Shown here in pieces: positions 53,801 to 61,660 of a stretch of 64,000 nucleotides of DNA. Made by a program: the position numbers and the translations under genes. The stretch comes from JAVBNT01 sp031551355. GTDB taxonomy: Bacteria > Vulcanimicrobiota > CADAWZ01. The notes beneath the pieces were generated by a model. That model did not search any database. It worked only from the letters and a program-made list of their open reading frames with translations, and was not told the origin of the DNA. The DNA lies in NCBI GenBank assembly GCA_031551355.1, contig JAVBNT010000025.1, positions 1-64,000 of the forward strand, in the 5' to 3' direction. Position 1 is the stretch's first letter, and every line of letters begins with the position of its first letter.

Positions 53801-55342
53801 ATGAGTGAAGAACAGAAATCCTTGTCCGGGTTTTCATCGGAAAAACGCTCTTTTTCAATTTTAGAGACGAATTTTTTTGTACCGTTGCTTTTTGTTTTCT
53901 GTACAGCAGTTGCTTTTGCCATGATTTATGGTAAAGGAATTTGGGCTGATGAAGGTTTTTCCATATTTATTTCCGGGCTGAAACCCCAGGATATTATGAC
54001 CGTACTCTCTATGGATGCTCATCCGCCTTTGTATTATTTTTTTCTGCACTGGCTTTTAAAGTTTGGAAAATCGGAACTTTTTCTCAAATTTCCTTCGTTT
54101 GTATGTGTTGTCCTTACTGAGGTATTGGTTTATTATACAGCTCTGAAGCTTTACAACCGTAAAGTGGCGATAGTCTCGCTTTTGTTTGCTTCCGTAAGTT
54201 TTACTTTTCTTTTCTGGAATTTGACTGTAAGAATGTTTTGTTTTCTGACTTTTTTTTCAATGCTGTCGTATTATTCCTATGTCTGTATTTTGTCCGATTC
54301 AGGAAACCGTTTTTTGTGGAAGCTTTTTTACGTCATCTCCTCATTACTGGCAGTTTATTCACAGTACCTTGCCGTTTTCGTTTTATTGTCACAGCTGATT
54401 CATGTCTTGCTGCTTAGGGACCGCGCGAAAATTTTGCAGATTTTTTATCTGCAGTTGATTGTGTTTTTGTTTTTTGCGCCGTTTTTGCCGTTTATCAAAA
54501 AGCAGATGTCAGCCGGAGCCGGACCTCAGGGGGTATTTTTTCTGACTTTTTATAATCTGGCCGAGTCTTTTGCCAGGCAGCTTTCCTTTGCTTTTGCCGG
54601 CGGTGGTTTTCTATGGCCGCAAGGAGATGCTGCTTTTGCTGCATGGATCTTTTTTGCGGCAATGTTTTTTATTCCCCTGATTTACCAGATATCCAGACCG
54701 GATTGCAGATTTTTTTCAATCAATATCTTAATTATTATAATTTTTCTGATAACTTCTGTCTTTCTGACTGTAAAACCGATGTTTGAGTATCGGTATTTTG
54801 CATTTTTAATGCCATTTTGGGCAATAATGTTTGCGTCAACTTTATTTGACTTTTTTAAAAAGTATAAAATTGCGGCAATTTTTTTAGTTTCCCTTTATTT
54901 GATTTTTAATGCCGTTTCGTTGTTCAACAGTATCTCTAATCCATTCTACGGCTATCAGAGATGGAAAGAGGTTATGTCGGTTTCACTTGCAGACTTTAAA
55001 GACGGCGACTGTGTTGTCATCATGGACAACTTTCAGTCCTACACTTTTCTTTACTATCTTCCCGATAAGTATAAGCGTGATGTTTACAGGTTTTTAAATG
55101 AAAAGCAAATAAAAAATATTTTGTCACAGGATATTGTTCTTAATACCGACTCTATTCCTTATAAAAGAGTCTGGCTGTTTGCAACGATGGGGTTCAGAAA
55201 CGAGGATCCTGATTTTGCTCTTTTGAAGTCTCTTGATACTAACATGCATTTTGTTAAAGGGAGCACCTATTCTAGTTTTTTTGATGTTTGGACGATTAGA
55301 GTAATGCTTTTTGAGGGTAAAAACAGCAAAAGTAAAGATTGA
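53801..55342 (+). CDS. GT39-like membrane glycosyltransferase
   Basis: A 513-residue inner-membrane protein with about 11-13 helices. WADEGFS in the first outside loop supplies the catalytic Asp-Glu of ArnT/PMT-type GT-C enzymes, and HPPLYY is the following family motif. The C-terminal 110 residues form a soluble outside domain. GT39 enzymes move a sugar from a lipid carrier to protein, lipid A or glycan; the acceptor is unknown. ATG 53801 has AGGTGA 5 nt upstream; an in-frame GTG at 53792 overlaps that site. Confidence 0.85.
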   Translation: MSEEQKSLSGFSSEKRSFSILETNFFVPLLFVFCTAVAFAMIYGKGIWADEGFSIFISGLKPQDIMTVLSMDAHPPLYYFFLHWLLKFGKSELFLKFPSFVCVVLTEVLVYYTALKLYNRKVAIVSLLFASVSFTFLFWNLTVRMFCFLTFFSMLSYYSYVCILSDSGNRFLWKLFYVISSLLAVYSQYLAVFVLLSQLIHVLLLRDRAKILQIFYLQLIVFLFFAPFLPFIKKQMSAGAGPQGVFFLTFYNLAESFARQLSFAFAGGGFLWPQGDAAFAAWIFFAAMFFIPLIYQISRPDCRFFSINILIIIIFLITSVFLTVKPMFEYRYFAFLMPFWAIMFASTLFDFFKKYKIAAIFLVSLYLIFNAVSLFNSISNPFYGYQRWKEVMSVSLADFKDGDCVVIMDNFQSYTFLYYLPDKYKRDVYRFLNEKQIKNILSQDIVLNTDSIPYKRVWLFATMGFRNEDPDFALLKSLDTNMHFVKGSTYSSFFDVWTIRVMLFEGKNSKSKD

Positions 55343-55967
55343 AACATTTGCCGTTGCGATTTTGGATTATTCTTTGCATAATGTAACTGTTACGATATCA
55401 TGCTTTTCATTTTCAGCCGTCTGGGATTGTTTCGCTCGGCGGTCCGTCAATATCCTGGTAAATGGTTTCGTCTGCAAACAGTTTGGTTTTCCGGCGGTAG
55501 GCAAGAAGTGATTTTGTAATAGACACGGCTTCCGGGCAAGGCGTCCGAACTGCCCTCCTTTCAGAAACGAACGGTTCAGCAGCTTTTTTATTGACCCCCT
55601 GTTATTTCCCGGTAATTGTCTTTTTTTACGACAATTATGATAATTTTATCGCTGGTATGTGCCTGCCGGCGGCACAGATCTTGTACAATGTGCCATGGTC
55701 CTAAACCTGTTTTATAGCTGTTTGTATATAATTGAAGCTCATCCGTCTGAAAAGTTTAATATCGGGATTCAAGTTTTTTTAGTATATTTAGCTCCAGCAT
55801 TCCGCTTGATTTGTTACATAATTTGTATATAAAAAATTTTTTTTTAACATTTTTAACGTTTTGTAAATATTTTATATATGTATAAATTTTGTGATAAGGT
55901 GTAATATAATAATAGATTCTGTATTTATATTTAACTCATTTAAATTTTATTTGTAAGGGAGGTTTTT
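55343..55967. other. 625-bp non-coding region upstream of the metalloprotease gene
   Basis: No convincing gene is visible; a 66-codon open frame at 55311-55511 overlaps the glycosyltransferase and looks spurious. AATTGTC/GACAATT (about 55614-55637) forms a hairpin around a T-rich loop. The last 200 bp are very AT-rich. TATAAT at 55905-55910 is a possible -10 box for the next gene, but I see no good -35 at 17 nt. The size suggests a regulated or long-leader promoter. Confidence 0.5.
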
Positions 55968-57995
55968 ATGAGTAATATCGGAGGACTTCAGCCGGGGGGG
56001 AGTGTTGCCGGTTCTGTTAATATGGCTGCTATAGGCGGTATGCCGCCGTCAGCGGTGGTTCCCAGTGTTGGTTGGTCTAAGGATTCGGCCAATATATCGT
56101 CTGATTTGGGTGATAAATTTCAGACATTAAAGGCTCCGTTTGCAGATATGCCTTCAGGTTCAGGTATGCCGGACGGTTTGGGAATGGTTCCCGGGTTTGG
56201 CGGCGCAACTTCTCCTGCCGGAAGCATGTTCGGCGGCGCGATGGAAGATATGCAAAAGCAGCAGCAAGATATGATGCTTAGCCTGCTGAAAATGTTGGAA
56301 GAATTGCAGAAAAAAAATGGTTTTGGTTCAGATAAGGAAAATATGCCGCAAGCGGAGCCGGCTTTCGGCGGTGGCGCTCCTTCGGGAGGTGCCTCGCCTT
56401 CTGACGGTGGTTTGCCTTTCGGAAATCTCTTGCAGAATCTTTTAGGTGGCGCTCCTTCCGGCGGTGGTGGCTGTCCCTCAGGCGGCAGCGGTTCTCCTTC
56501 CGGCGGCGGCGGCTGTCCCTCAGGCGGCGGCAGTGCCCCTTCCGGCGGCGGTGGCTGTCCTGTATCAGGTGGCGGTAGTCCCGCATCAGGTGCTGCAGGC
56601 GGCAGTATTCCCTCCGGCAGCGCAGGTAAGCCTGCGGAAAATGGTAATCAGGGTAATTCCGGCGTAAATGGAGAGCAGGGAGCTTCCAATTCCGATGATA
56701 GTTCCGGACTGTCAAGGGAAGAGCTTAAGAAAAAAATTGATGAGAATATTGCGGCTCAGGGTGAAGTCCAAACTCAGCTTGAGCCTGCCAAGGCGAAACA
56801 GAGTACGCTTGACGGTGAAGTGAAGACGTTGGAAGGCGATAACAGCAAGATTAAGGGAGAGATAGAACAGTCTAAAACCCAGCAAACAAGGATTAACGGA
56901 GAAGTTTCACAGTTGGACGGCAAAGAAAAAGAATGCCAGCAGAAACTTGAAGCTGAGAAGAATAAAAAAGATGAGAACGGAAAGCCTGCGGGAAATCCTG
57001 AAAAGTTTGAATCGGAACTTAATAAAATAAAAGAAGATAAGGCTAAGAAACAGGAAGAGCTCAAAAAAGAAAAAGAAACCGAGCAGACAAAGCAAAAGGA
57101 ATTGAATGAAAATACGCAAAAATTGACGGATAAGAAGTCAGAGCTTGAGAACGTTAAAAAAGAAGTTGAGGATTCCGAGAAAAAGCTGGAAACTTTAAAA
57201 GCTGAGCAGACAAAACTTCAGGAGCGGCTTGAAAAGCTTGAAAATCCCGGAGAAGGTTTTCTGAATAAAATAAAAGACCCCAGAACGAGGGAAATACTTA
57301 GCAATAACCCTGAGTATGCAAAGAGACTGGAAGAGATAATGGCAAATTCTACTTCCGACAGTGAGGATGCAAAAGCTTTCGGCGATCTTTTGAAAAAGTA
57401 TGGTGAAGATCTGAAATGGGATACCGCCAATAATAGAGGCACCGCATTTTACAGTACGGGAGACAATGCAATAAGAGTAAATGCTAATGCGGATCAGTCA
57501 GGCAGAAGCACAACGCATGAGCTTTCACACTCTTTGGATCATATGATGGCTGATGGCTCGGGTAAAACATGGGCCTCAAACAGCAAGGAAACAATACAGG
57601 CTATAAATAATGACTATAACAATAATATAAACAGTTACATGCAGAGATACGGCGGAACAAAAAGGGAAGCGGAGCAGGCTATTACATCTATGATGATGGG
57701 CCGATCCGGCCAGGGGGCGGAACAGGCAAAAGAGCTTTTCGGAACTTCGGGAAAACCTGTGGACTACGTCGTTATGTCCGATACATATGCCGGCGTGTCT
57801 GAAGGAAATGTACGGGGCGCTTTGGTGCATAAACAGTCTTATTACAGCGATTCAAATATATGTCTTGAAACTTTTGCCAATATGGGTTCGTCAGCGCTTA
57901 GCAATCCGCAAGCTCTGGCGAATATGAAAAAAATGATGCCTGAAACATATAACTATCTGATGGGTATGGTGAGAAATCAGGCTTACGGAAATTGA
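55968..57995 (+). CDS. Predicted gluzincin metalloprotease effector/toxin with Gly-rich and coiled-coil regions
   Basis: A 675-residue protein without a standard signal peptide. Residues 1-130 are Gly/Pro/Met-rich. Residues 135-235 are a low-complexity Gly/Ser/Pro stretch with GGCPSGG-type repeats carrying cysteines. Residues 245-430 are a long coiled coil of Lys/Glu/Gln. The C-terminal domain (about 440-675) has the zinc motif HELSH (517-521, in THELSHSLDHMM) and a downstream ETFAN (Glu634), the third-ligand pattern of gluzincins such as anthrax lethal factor-like domains. The N-terminal parts would serve delivery and the C-terminus as the active domain; this is inference. GGGAGG precedes ATG 55968. 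A 69-residue acidic gene follows by 29 bp. Confidence 0.7.
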   Translation: MSNIGGLQPGGSVAGSVNMAAIGGMPPSAVVPSVGWSKDSANISSDLGDKFQTLKAPFADMPSGSGMPDGLGMVPGFGGATSPAGSMFGGAMEDMQKQQQDMMLSLLKMLEELQKKNGFGSDKENMPQAEPAFGGGAPSGGASPSDGGLPFGNLLQNLLGGAPSGGGGCPSGGSGSPSGGGGCPSGGGSAPSGGGGCPVSGGGSPASGAAGGSIPSGSAGKPAENGNQGNSGVNGEQGASNSDDSSGLSREELKKKIDENIAAQGEVQTQLEPAKAKQSTLDGEVKTLEGDNSKIKGEIEQSKTQQTRINGEVSQLDGKEKECQQKLEAEKNKKDENGKPAGNPEKFESELNKIKEDKAKKQEELKKEKETEQTKQKELNENTQKLTDKKSELENVKKEVEDSEKKLETLKAEQTKLQERLEKLENPGEGFLNKIKDPRTREILSNNPEYAKRLEEIMANSTSDSEDAKAFGDLLKKYGEDLKWDTANNRGTAFYSTGDNAIRVNANADQSGRSTTHELSHSLDHMMADGSGKTWASNSKETIQAINNDYNNNINSYMQRYGGTKREAEQAITSMMMGRSGQGAEQAKELFGTSGKPVDYVVMSDTYAGVSEGNVRGALVHKQSYYSDSNICLETFANMGSSALSNPQALANMKKMMPETYNYLMGMVRNQAYGN

Positions 57996-58024
57996 TTTGA
58001 CAAAAATGGAAAGGAAATTTTTAC

Positions 58025-58234
58025 ATGGTGGAATTTGAGCTTACAGAAGAATTTTTCGAATGGAATGAAAAATTCGAAGAAAAATTCGGAGAACCTGTTC
58101 CGTTAATGATGGTTCCTGAAATAGAAACTTTAGATGGTATGATTGAAAAAATAAAGAAATGTCTTGATGCAAATGAAAATTTGCTGGGAACATTTTATGA
58201 GTGGGAACTTGATAATCCGGAAATAGTTTATTGA
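58025..58234 (+). CDS. Small acidic protein, candidate immunity protein or chaperone
   Basis: A 69-residue, strongly acidic protein (many Glu, few Lys) with aromatic-rich ends and no signal peptide. I do not recognise a family. It follows the metalloprotease gene by 29 bp, has its own AAAGGA site, and is closed off by a terminator, so the two form one transcript. Size, charge and position are those of immunity proteins or secretion chaperones next to polymorphic toxins; this is inference from context only. Confidence 0.6.
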   Translation: MVEFELTEEFFEWNEKFEEKFGEPVPLMMVPEIETLDGMIEKIKKCLDANENLLGTFYEWELDNPEIVY

Positions 58235-58309
58235 CCATAGTTTCGTGTAAACGTTAAATTTTAAATAAGATAAGTTGTTTTCGAGTGTATTATACTAAAA
58301 TTTTATGTA

Positions 58310-58356
58310 AACCTTCTGATATTGCTAAGCTGCAATAATTCAGGGGGTTTTTTATT
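58310..58356 (+). terminator. Rho-independent terminator after the zincin/acidic-protein pair
   Basis: ACC-TTCTGA and TATTGC pair with GCAATA and TCAG-GGGGT, with a few bulges, followed directly by TTTTTTATT. Confidence 0.75.
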
Positions 58357-58375
58357 GGGTAGTGGGGAAGAAAAA

Positions 58376-59524
58376 TCAGATGATTTTTTCCATTTCCAGC
58401 AATTCATTATTGTTTTGCCGTAAAAAAGCCATAAGACCATTAATCCCTGTGCAAATTGTTTCGTCTGCAAATGCTCTGGTAGAGTCGTCGTTTTTAAGCA
58501 GAAATTTGGTGATTTTCGGCATCCATGCTATTCTCTTTGAGCCTCCGTGGGCTTTTAAAAACGAACTGTTTAGAAGATTGTTTCTTGCCTGACCGGTAAT
58601 TCCTGGAATTTGTCCATGTTTCTGAATAAGGGCCATTGTTTCATCAAAATTAAGCCCTGCCGGCGTGTCTCCACGGTATTTTCTGTCAAGAACAATAACG
58701 CCGTTGGATTCGGGCAGGAGAAGGGCAAATGTCTCACAAAGCGAAGAGCAGAGCGGCGGATATTCAGTTATTGAATATAGGCACAAATTCTTCGTTTTTC
58801 CGAATGTGGCCAGTCTGCAATGGTTGTTTATTCCTTCCCAGCTTCCCCGGGCTTCGTCTGAGGAAATGCCTTTGATAACTTTCTGGCATGGACCATATTT
58901 GTTTATATCATACATCAGTTGCGCATCCCTGTAGTCGAGCCCCCCGCACATTCCCTGCCTTTCGGGCGTTATTATACATATATGATCGGGTGTAAGGCTT
59001 TGGCACATATTGCAGCTGTAAAATAGCGGTGTTTTTTTGTCGTCTGCAGGGTCTTTTTGCAGTGGTTTTTCATTTAACCCCGGGGCCTTGATTTTCCATA
59101 ATTTGAATTGCGATTCTTCCGTTTTGAATGAAACATTTATTTGGCATTCCGCATATCTGCAGAAATCATTCAGCGATTTCTCAATCAGGGAACTCAGTTT
59201 TTCAGGAACATTTTTTTTGTCCGCAAAATGTCTGCTGACTTTTAAACGTTCTCCGTCGAAAAAAACGCCTTCCATAGAATACAATATTTCCGAAACTTTT
59301 TTGTTAAGTGCCCGGCAATGTTTGTTTTCAAGAATTTTTGATTTTATGTATATTTCTATACCGAGAAAATTTTTTGGAAAAAACTCTGTTTCAGGTTCAT
59401 TGCCAGAATCTTCGTTTATAAATACGGCTTTATGAAAATTTTCAAACCCGCAGAGCAGTTCTTCTTCCGGGAAATCTTTATTTATAAAAGGATTTGCTCT
59501 GAAGTTTCCTGCCGGCCTATCCAT
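58376..59524 (-). CDS. Short acetyl-CoA synthase-like protein with altered A-cluster motif
   Basis: A 382-residue protein whose C-terminal half matches the A-cluster domain of acetyl-CoA synthase (AcsB/CdhC). CNMCQSLTPDHICIITPERQ and MCGG place Cys171, 174, 183 and 193 at exactly the canonical C-x2-C-x8-C-x9-C spacing for the 4Fe-4S cluster. WMPK and TPAGLNFDETMA also match. The Cys-Gly-Cys tripeptide that holds the distal nickel is missing; the aligned place reads LCSSLCETF (Cys259, Cys263). It is far shorter than bacterial AcsB (about 730) and has a divergent N-terminal half. ATG 59524 overlaps the acsE stop by 8 bp. It may be a nickel-free or altered-metal paralog with a new role. Confidence 0.75.
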   Translation of the reverse strand: MDRPAGNFRANPFINKDFPEEELLCGFENFHKAVFINEDSGNEPETEFFPKNFLGIEIYIKSKILENKHCRALNKKVSEILYSMEGVFFDGERLKVSRHFADKKNVPEKLSSLIEKSLNDFCRYAECQINVSFKTEESQFKLWKIKAPGLNEKPLQKDPADDKKTPLFYSCNMCQSLTPDHICIITPERQGMCGGLDYRDAQLMYDINKYGPCQKVIKGISSDEARGSWEGINNHCRLATFGKTKNLCLYSITEYPPLCSSLCETFALLLPESNGVIVLDRKYRGDTPAGLNFDETMALIQKHGQIPGITGQARNNLLNSSFLKAHGGSKRIAWMPKITKFLLKNDDSTRAFADETICTGINGLMAFLRQNNNELLEMEKII

Positions 59525-60305
59525 TTTTTCGAAATGCGCTTAAATAGGAGTCGCAGTAAATGTCTTTGTTCAGAAGCATTCTTGAAGTAATTGCCGTGTT
59601 TACGAGTTCCGTATCATTCGTATCCAGTATGGCAGCGTCAAGACCGCAGTACATTGCCATTGCCAGAAACGTTCTGTTTATAAGTTCACGGCTGGCACAT
59701 TTTTGCGAGACGTTTGACAGGCCGAGAATTGTTTTTGGCGAGGGAACATCAAGTTCTCTGATCATTGCTATTGCTTTTAAAACTTGCAGCGGGCAGTCCT
59801 GGGCAACATTTACCGGCAGAATAAGAGGATCTAAATATATATCTTCGGTGCTGAAACCATATTCCTGTGCCGCGGCCAGAATCATTGCCGCAAGCTCGGT
59901 TCTGCCTTCCGCTGTAGACGGAACGCCTTTGTCATCCATTGTCAGTGCTATTACCTGTGCGCCGAACTTTTTGGCGATTGGCAGCAGGGATGATATTTTT
60001 TCGTCATCGGCGGTTATGGAGTTTAGAATCGGTCTGTTTTTGCATAATTTAAGACCGGCTTCTATTATATTAACTTTTGCACTGTCAATCGACAGTTTTA
60101 CATCACCTATTTCCTGAACCGTATTGACCATCCACTCCATTGCTTCTGCGCCAGCAGCAACCGGACCCACATTTATGTCCAGATAATGCGCGCCGTTTTC
60201 CATTTGTTTTTCCGCGATTTCAAGGATTGCTTTTTTATCTCTTTCTTCAATTGCTTTTTTTACGGCTCTGAACATTCCGTTCAGTCTTTCTCCTATGAAT
60301 AGCAT
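59517..60305 (-). CDS. acsE: Methyltetrahydrofolate:corrinoid protein methyltransferase
   Basis: A 262-residue TIM-barrel of the pterin-binding family and the usual AcsE length. It moves the methyl group from methyl-tetrahydrofolate to the corrinoid of AcsCD. Signatures include FIGERLNGMF at the N-terminus, GAHYLDINVGP, LSIDSAKVNIIEAGL, NSITADDEK and TILGLSNVSQ. GAGAGG lies about 10 nt before ATG 60305, and a good promoter is upstream. It heads a two-gene operon with the ACS-like gene, about 7 kb from acsC-acsV-acsD. Confidence 0.93.
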   Translation of the reverse strand: MLFIGERLNGMFRAVKKAIEERDKKAILEIAEKQMENGAHYLDINVGPVAAGAEAMEWMVNTVQEIGDVKLSIDSAKVNIIEAGLKLCKNRPILNSITADDEKISSLLPIAKKFGAQVIALTMDDKGVPSTAEGRTELAAMILAAAQEYGFSTEDIYLDPLILPVNVAQDCPLQVLKAIAMIRELDVPSPKTILGLSNVSQKCASRELINRTFLAMAMYCGLDAAILDTNDTELVNTAITSRMLLNKDIYCDSYLSAFRKNG

Positions 60306-60340
60306 TATGGTGATACCTCTCTTTTGCTTGTTACAGGAAG

Positions 60341-60369
60341 ATTATAAGTTATTTTTGCTGTTCTGTAAA
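60341..60369 (-). promoter_or_regulatory. Promoter for acsE operon
   Basis: On the minus strand TTTACA (60369-60364), 17 nt, TATAAT (60346-60341): near-consensus, with a leader of about 30 nt before acsE. Confidence 0.65.
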
Positions 60370-60453
60370 ATATGCGGTAGGAAAAAAAATGCTGTGCTTG
60401 AATTTTTTTTGTATCTTTTATTTATAGATGGTTTTTAAGGAATAGAAATTATT

Positions 60454-61038
60454 ATGAAGGTCGTTTGTATTGATTTTGAAACAGCCAACAGGCATTACTG
60501 CAGCGCCTGTTCCGTTGGTATAGCCGTTGTCGGGAACGGTGTTGTGACCGAAAGCAGGCATTGGCTGATAAAACCTCATTATGATTACGGTTATTTCGAT
60601 GGGATGAATGTGTCCGTACATGGAATTACACCGGAGCAGGTTAAGACGGCTCCCGAGTTTGATTCTGTGTATAGCGAGCTTCTGCCTTATTTTGAAAATG
60701 CCGTATTGGCAGCCCATTATGCGGTGTTTGATATGTCGGTTTTGAGAAAGAGCTTGGAAATATACGGGATACAATGCCCTGATTTGAATTATATCTGCAC
60801 GCGTAATATCGCTAGGAAAGTCTGGAAGCTTGATTCCTATCGGTTAAATGCCGTATCAGAGCATCTTTTTTATCATTTTCAGCATCATGATGCATTGGAG
60901 GACGCCCTTGCCTGCAGTAATATTCTCAGAAGAGCGATGGCTGAAAAAGGCATCCCCGTTCTGGATGAATTTATTGGTTCATTGGGACTTTGTTATGGCA
61001 ATTTGCGCAAACCGTCGTCTTCCGGGCGTAAGGTATAG
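60454..61038 (+). CDS. DnaQ-type 3'-5' exonuclease
   Basis: A 194-residue stand-alone exonuclease of the DEDDh family. Motif ExoI is IDFETAN, ExoII lies around HYAVFDMSVLRKSL, and ExoIII is HHDALEDA with the catalytic His. The early VHGITPEQVKTAP stretch is typical of the DNA polymerase III epsilon-like group. It trims DNA or RNA 3' ends; whether it proofreads is unknown. AAGGAA lies about 11 nt before ATG 60454. The last 46 bp overlap the convergent DNA glycosylase gene. Confidence 0.88.
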   Translation: MKVVCIDFETANRHYCSACSVGIAVVGNGVVTESRHWLIKPHYDYGYFDGMNVSVHGITPEQVKTAPEFDSVYSELLPYFENAVLAAHYAVFDMSVLRKSLEIYGIQCPDLNYICTRNIARKVWKLDSYRLNAVSEHLFYHFQHHDALEDALACSNILRRAMAEKGIPVLDEFIGSLGLCYGNLRKPSSSGRKV

Positions 61039-61520
61039 TTTTTTATTATCTTCCATTGTTCTATAAGAGCATGCAGTCTGTATTTGGCATTGGCAGGACT
61101 TGTCGACGGCAGGCAAAAGACTTGCAGATTGTATTTGTCCCTGTTGTGCTTCATATATAGCTCATGTGCTTTTGAGCCGTTGCAAAAAATAGCGTTTATC
61201 TTTGATTTTTTCATTATCATATCAAGATTGCGCGGTATGCCGTTTTTTATTGCCGCGTCACTGCTGCCTTCAATCAGACAGCTCTGCAGCACATCCGTCA
61301 GGGCAATGCCGTTGTTTTTGAGAAGCTCAATCTTTTTTTTATTGTCCTCAGGCAGGTTCGTCCCAAAAATTCCGGCAATCGTTTTCCAGAACCTGTTTTG
61401 CGGATGTCCGTAATAAAAATTATTTTCTCTCGATTTTACTGACGGTATCGTTCCTAATATCAATATTTTTGAATTTTCATCATATATTGGTTTAAATGGA
61501 TGGTTCACCTGATATTTCAT
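60993..61520 (-). CDS. DNA-deoxyinosine / uracil glycosylase (UDG superfamily)
   Basis: A 175-residue enzyme of the hypoxanthine-DNA glycosylase (UDG family 6) type. It has ILGTIPSVKSRENNFYYGHP and QNRFWKTIAGIFG, the family's substrate-pocket segments, a NGIALTDVL stretch, and the C-terminal LPSTSPANAKY motif. It removes deaminated bases (hypoxanthine or uracil) in base-excision repair. No clear Shine-Dalgarno precedes ATG 61520. The gene overlaps the convergent exonuclease by 46 bp, an unusual but functionally coherent DNA-processing pair. Confidence 0.87.
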   Translation of the reverse strand: MKYQVNHPFKPIYDENSKILILGTIPSVKSRENNFYYGHPQNRFWKTIAGIFGTNLPEDNKKKIELLKNNGIALTDVLQSCLIEGSSDAAIKNGIPRNLDMIMKKSKINAIFCNGSKAHELYMKHNRDKYNLQVFCLPSTSPANAKYRLHALIEQWKIIKNYTLRPEDDGLRKLP

Positions 61521-61660
61521 CGTATATTTATTTTGATAGTGAAATATATTTTCCCTTTTGCCGTTGATTGTGGTATAATTGTTTTGAATGCATAAAAAGA
61601 TAATTGTATTTTATATTGCGGTAATAAAAGTATGAAAAAAATGAAAGAGTGGTGGTTTTA

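Noticed and set aside
55311..55511. Open frame of 66 codons after the GT39 gene
   Set aside because: It overlaps the glycosyltransferase end, has no Shine-Dalgarno and no recognisable features.
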